DNA from: Meloidogyne chitwoodi
Lineage: Eukaryota > Nematoda > Chromadorea > Rhabditida > Meloidogynidae
Length of the DNA stretch: 64,000 bases
NCBI GenBank assembly: GCA_015183035.1
Contig: JACZZP010000014.1
Span: 2,046,001 to 2,110,000 of the forward strand
Direction: 5' to 3'
In this document: in pieces, positions 60,641-64,000 of the stretch
How the letters are laid out: every line of letters starts with the position of its first letter
Position numbering within the stretch: position 1 is the first letter of the stretch
Position numbers and translations under genes: made by a program
Notes under the pieces: generated by a model
What the model was told of the DNA's origin: nothing
Seen by the model: only the letters and a program-made list of their open reading frames with translations
Database searches by the model: none

Positions 60641-61742
60641 ATGTCATTATATTATTCGTTTTTATTGCCTTTATTATTTTTATTTTTTTTTAAATTTTTT
60701 TTTTTAATTTTTGCTCAAGACAGTGTCTGCTCTGATGAAGAATCTTCTTTTGGACGTTAATATTTTTATTTAATTTTTTTTTATTTTTTTTAATTTGTTT
60801 TTATAGCTTGCTTACCAGGCAATCCAAAAACTTGTCCCGTGACTTGTCCAACAGGCTGTCATTGTGAGGAGAATGTTTGTTGGTAAATTATTTTTTTATA
60901 AATAAATTTTTTTTTTAATTTCTTAGATTTCACAAAAAAATTAAAAAATTTAAAAAAAAAATTTTTTTTTTTTTAAAATGCCTAAAAAATTAAAAAAAAA
61001 TTTTTTTTAATTTTTTAAGTTACCCAAAAAGTGCAGTACAAAATAGTTTTTGGAATAGAATAAACGGAGGAGTAAATTCACCCCAACAACAACAACAAAA
61101 TTACAACATGGGAGATCAATTACAACAACAAATTAATAATAATAATGGACAACAAATAAATAATTATTTATTAATGTTATTACTTTTAAAACAACAACAA
61201 CAAATGTTTAGTGGAAGTGGAGGTAGTGGATTTTGGGGATGTCAAGATCAAGCATCAAATTGTGGTAAATTAAAATTTTTTATTTAAATTTAGTCACGCA
61301 AAAAACCACGCATTCTTTTAAAATTTTTATTTTTTTTAAAGCCTCAATGACTCCTCTTTGCCTTTTCTCTACAAAAATGTTGTCATTTTGCCCTTCTTCT
61401 TGTGGTATTTGTCCTCTATATAATCCACAATTTGTAAGACAAAGACTTTTACAAATTTTACTTGGTAGTGGTGGTGGAGGTAGTGGAGGAAATATGGGAA
61501 GTAATGGAAATAATAATATTGGTGGTGGTTATTTTCCTTTTGGAGGAGGAGGAGGACAAGGACAAATTCAACAACAATCTTCTTCGTCATCTCAAAATAC
61601 ACTTGGTAAAATTCAAGGATTTTTGGATCAAGCACAAGGAGTTGCTAATAGTGCAAATACGGCATTAGGAGCATTTGGAGGGCCTGGATTAAATTTACAA
61701 ACAATTGGACAAGCTTTTGGACAAAGATTTGGTTTTGGTTAA
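60641..61742 (+). CDS. Secreted Cys-rich protein with ShKT domain
   Basis: Four exons: 60641-60755, 60807-60882, 61020-61264, 61342-61742; 278 residues. A signal peptide of poly-Leu/Phe type (LLPLLFLFFFKFFFLIFAQ) comes first. A Cys-rich module follows, FGPCLPGNPKTCPVTCPTGC then CHCEENVCC. Then a Gln/Asn-rich linker, and an ShKT-type six-cysteine domain across the last intron (CQDQASNC, PLCLF, FCPSSCGIC). The tail is Gly/Gln/Ser-rich (LGAFGGPGLNLQ). ShKT domains are abundant in nematode secreted proteins and are not by themselves evidence of toxicity. The layout matches the next gene, so the two are tandem paralogues. Confidence 0.82.
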
Positions 61743-62097
61743 AATAAAAATTGAAATAAATTAAATTACTGTGTAATAATTTTTTTATAAAATTAAAAAA
61801 CAAGATAAAAAATTTAAAAATTTTTTTATTAATTTTGAGACTCAAATGTCCCTTTTTAAAAATTAAAAATAATATAAGGGAGATATTCTTTTATTAATTT
61901 AAAAAATAAAGGATGTGCTAATAATAATGTGTGATAATAAACAAACAAAAAAGGGGAGAAAAATACTAGGAGTGAGGAGAGGATTGTTTCAAAAATCCTA
62001 AAAAAAAATTCTTTTTTTCCCCAAAAATCAATCTTTTTTTTTTAAATAATTCCCTTTTTTAATTTAAAAAAATGTGTTGTTTTTTTATTTTCTCCTT
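61743..62097. other. Spacer between tandem ShKT genes
   Basis: 355 bp of AT-rich DNA with no element recognised. Promoter of the second gene presumably lies here. Confidence 0.4.
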
Positions 62098-63510
62098 ATG
62101 AGAAGAATATTTTTTTGGTCGTATTTATTACTCTTAATTTTTGTTTTTGTTTATTTTGTTGTGGAAAATGGAAATGCTACTTCTGCAATTCCTAATATTT
62201 GTCCAAGTAATCAACTTTATTTTGGACGTAAGTTTAAAAAAAAATATTTTATAATAAAAATTTTATTTTTAGCATGTATTGTTGGTGCATGTCCACCTGA
62301 ATGCCCTGTTGTTTGTACTTGTATTGGACGTAGAGATTGTTGTACAACTTTAGGAAGAGGTGGAAATGGAAGCAATGATGGAGATGGTGGAAGGTTTAAT
62401 TTAATTAAAAATATTTTATAAAAATATAAAGTTTTGGGGAAAATTTTTTTTAAAAGAATCCGAGAGTATGGTAGGGAATTTTCTTTAAAAAGATGTGTTG
62501 TGTAATCTTAAAGATCTATAAAAGAATAAAAGAAAAGTCAGAAGCGAAGCTTCTTTAGTTCAGTGGTAGTGTGCTTGATTTTGCCTAGAAAGCAGTGAGG
62601 AAGTTGAGGGTTCGAACCCTTCTTGGAAAATATGTTTATTTCTCTTAAGTTGTTGGAAAAAAAGATTTTTAAAAAAAAAATCTTTTTTAATAAAAACAAA
62701 TTTTTTTAATTTTATCTCTTAGCATTTCTTCAAATGTATTAACTCGTCTTTTACTTGCATTATTATTATCATCTCCACCTTCTAATATTGGAGGACCTAA
62801 AGCACGACTTAGTTTGGTAATATGCAGAGATTTGGCTTTAAATTGTGCTCTTTATACCTTTTATTGTGCTTTGCCTGTTTATGTAAACTTTTTTTTTTAA
62901 TTTTTTTTTAATTCTTGGTTTTTATTAAAACAGTCTCTTTGTATGCGTACAAATTGTAAGCTTTAATTTTAAAAAGTTTTTTAATTTTTGTAAAATCAAA
63001 AAAAAGGTGCAGCAACTTGTGGGCTTTGTAATGATGGTGGTGGACTTTTAGGAATGCCATTGCTTCTCTCTTTGCTGGGTTTTAATGGTTTAATAAAAAA
63101 AAAAAATTTTAATAAAATTAATAAAAATTTTAGGTTTAAATGGCAATACAAGAAATCAAATAATATCATCTCCAAATACAATAAATTCAAACAATGATCA
63201 ATTACCTCAACAACCTTCTTCTCCAAATGCTATAAGATCTGGAGCACCTCCAATACGAGAAGAAAATAATGATGATGAAGATGAAAACGATAAAAATAAT
63301 ATAACAACAAAGGTTGAAAATAATTTTAATAATATTACTATACAAAATTCTTTTGGGAATTTTCCTTATATTAGAAGAAAAGAATCTATTAACAATAATC
63401 AAGCAACTAAAAATAATATTCAACCTTTAAACTTTGCAATTCCGCCTGGTTTACAAATTTTAGATCATCATAAAATTAAAGAACATTTAATTAAAATTGG
63501 TGCTATATAA
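62098..63510 (+). CDS. Secreted Cys-rich protein with ShKT domain, tandem paralogue
   Basis: Six exons: 62098-62227, 62273-62393, 62723-62882, 62934-62955, 63007-63087, 63134-63510; 296 residues. Signal peptide WSYLLLLIFVFVYFVVENG. The N-terminal module FGPCIVGACPPECPVVCTC, then RRDCC, aligns with FGPC...CP..C.C...CC of the previous gene, with the same exon boundary inside the FGPC block. A Ser/Leu-rich linker precedes the ShKT-like domain: CRDLALNCALYTFYC, CMRTNCAATCGLC. It is split by three short exons and has one extra Cys. The tail is Asn/Asp/Glu-rich and ends IKEHLIKIGAI. Intron 2 holds a tRNA-like element. Stopping at 62420 instead (reading through the 62393 donor) would lose the ShKT domain, so the spliced model is preferred. 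Confidence 0.8.
62548..62632 (+). tRNA. tRNA-like element, same family as 36219-36302
   Basis: agcttctttagttcagtggt (A-box region) and T arm gaggg-ttcgaac-cccttc. The head matches the minus-strand element in the ALG12 intron for about 40 bases. Acceptor pairing is weaker here. Lies in an intron of an ShKT gene, in sense orientation. Confidence 0.45.
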
Positions 63511-63659
63511 AAGAAAAGATTTAAAAAAAATATATGTTAAATATTTTCTTTTTTTTATGCCAATTCTAGCCATTAATTTAATTTTTTTTAATAAATTGTT
63601 AAAAAATTAATTTAAATAATTTAAACAAATATTTTTAACTATTTTTTTTGATTCATTTT

Positions 63660-64000
63660 TTAATTATTATTCTTTGTGTTTCTACTATTTGCACTCTGTA
63701 ATGATTCTTTTGCCAACCTTTGTTGTCTTCCAATTCCTCCAATAGAAGAAGCTGATGATGTTCTTTGTGAAGAACAAACAGGGGAGAAGACATAGCAATG
63801 TACATTTTTAACTGCTACAAGGCTGAAATTATGTAAAAGGTTTTTTAAAAGTTTATTTTATTTTTTTAAAGATTTATAAATGGGGAGATTATTTGAAATT
63901 TTATTAAAAAAATCATTTTTTAACCAAAATTCATCAGTATGTGCAATATAAGAAAAAAATCCTGTTCCACAAATAACATTAAAAAAGGTTCCAAATAAAG
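63660..64000 (-). CDS. 3' end of an unknown Cys-containing protein, cut by window edge
   Basis: Two exons are visible: an upstream exon from beyond 64000 down to 63925, and the last exon 63660-63822, joined in frame through a 102-bp intron. The readable part has ICGTGFFSYIAHTDEFC, then LVAVKNVHCYVFSPVCSSQR, then a Ser-rich tail ending NTKNNN. Four cysteines with hydrophobic spacing suggest a secreted disulfide domain, but I do not recognise the family and the N-terminus is missing. Confidence 0.5.

Noticed and set aside
63823..63924. Contiguous reading of the last gene through 63823-63924
   Set aside because: It hits a stop; splicing 63925 to 63822 keeps frame.

Overview
The window is nuclear DNA of a nematode, most likely a tylenchid plant parasite of the Meloidogyne (root-knot) type. 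It is extremely AT-rich and gene-dense. Introns are mostly 40-60 bp, often with GTTTTT donors. Trans-splice-like acceptors (TTTTCAG or TTTTTAG) lie just before several start codons. The gene families are nematode-typical: myosuppressin-receptor-like and FMRFamide-receptor-like GPCRs, a tyrosinase, a CAP protein and ShKT proteins. The genus is an inference from composition and gene style; no species-specific marker was used.

Left to right: poly(A)-binding protein (+, 391-3244); a repeat-rich gap with a long hairpin element; an LRR/coiled-coil/FN3-like protein resembling CEP97 (-, 4420-8585); an ADAM/ADAMTS-like metalloprotease (-, 9457-12114); a GAPR-1-like CAP protein (+, 13873-15722); a DMSR-type peptide GPCR (-, 15965-18341); a BUB1/MAD3-type checkpoint protein (-, 21324-22812); a secreted tyrosinase with a long C-terminal extension (-, 23419-28318); serine palmitoyltransferase subunit 2 (+, 30622-33945); the ALG12 mannosyltransferase (-, 34370-37050); a mitochondrial valyl-tRNA synthetase lacking the CP1 editing domain (-, 37222-40177); an SH3-kinase-CRIB mixed-lineage kinase (-, 40359-46498); an odd candidate gene built of tandemly repeated mini-exons (-, 46708-48265); clathrin light chain (+, 48555-49654); an FMRFamide-receptor-like GPCR (+, 51669-53646); an NPYSW neuropeptide precursor (-, 53947-54867); a small secreted protein (-, 57127-57991); two tandem secreted Cys-rich/ShKT proteins (+, 60641-61742 and 62098-63510); and the 3' end of a further gene (-, 63660 to the window edge).

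One convincing tRNA, tRNA-Ser(GCT) with a probable intron, lies antisense inside a serine palmitoyltransferase intron. Several decayed tRNA-like elements also sit in introns. Mobile DNA is mostly short non-autonomous hairpin elements, including a complete hAT-type MITE with a perfect 8-bp target duplication and a second family present twice in opposite orientation. A palindromic TTTTCCGGAAAA minisatellite recurs in introns across the window.

Neighbouring genes are mostly unrelated housekeeping or signalling genes and show no operon logic. The exceptions are the two ShKT genes, a tandem duplication, and the peptide precursor next to a peptide GPCR, where only proximity suggests a link. The most unusual regions are the repeated mini-exon array at 47.1-48.0 kb, whose 5' splice sites sit beside covarying hairpins, and the editing-domain-less valyl-tRNA synthetase. 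All exon models were read by eye from splice signals and reading frame.
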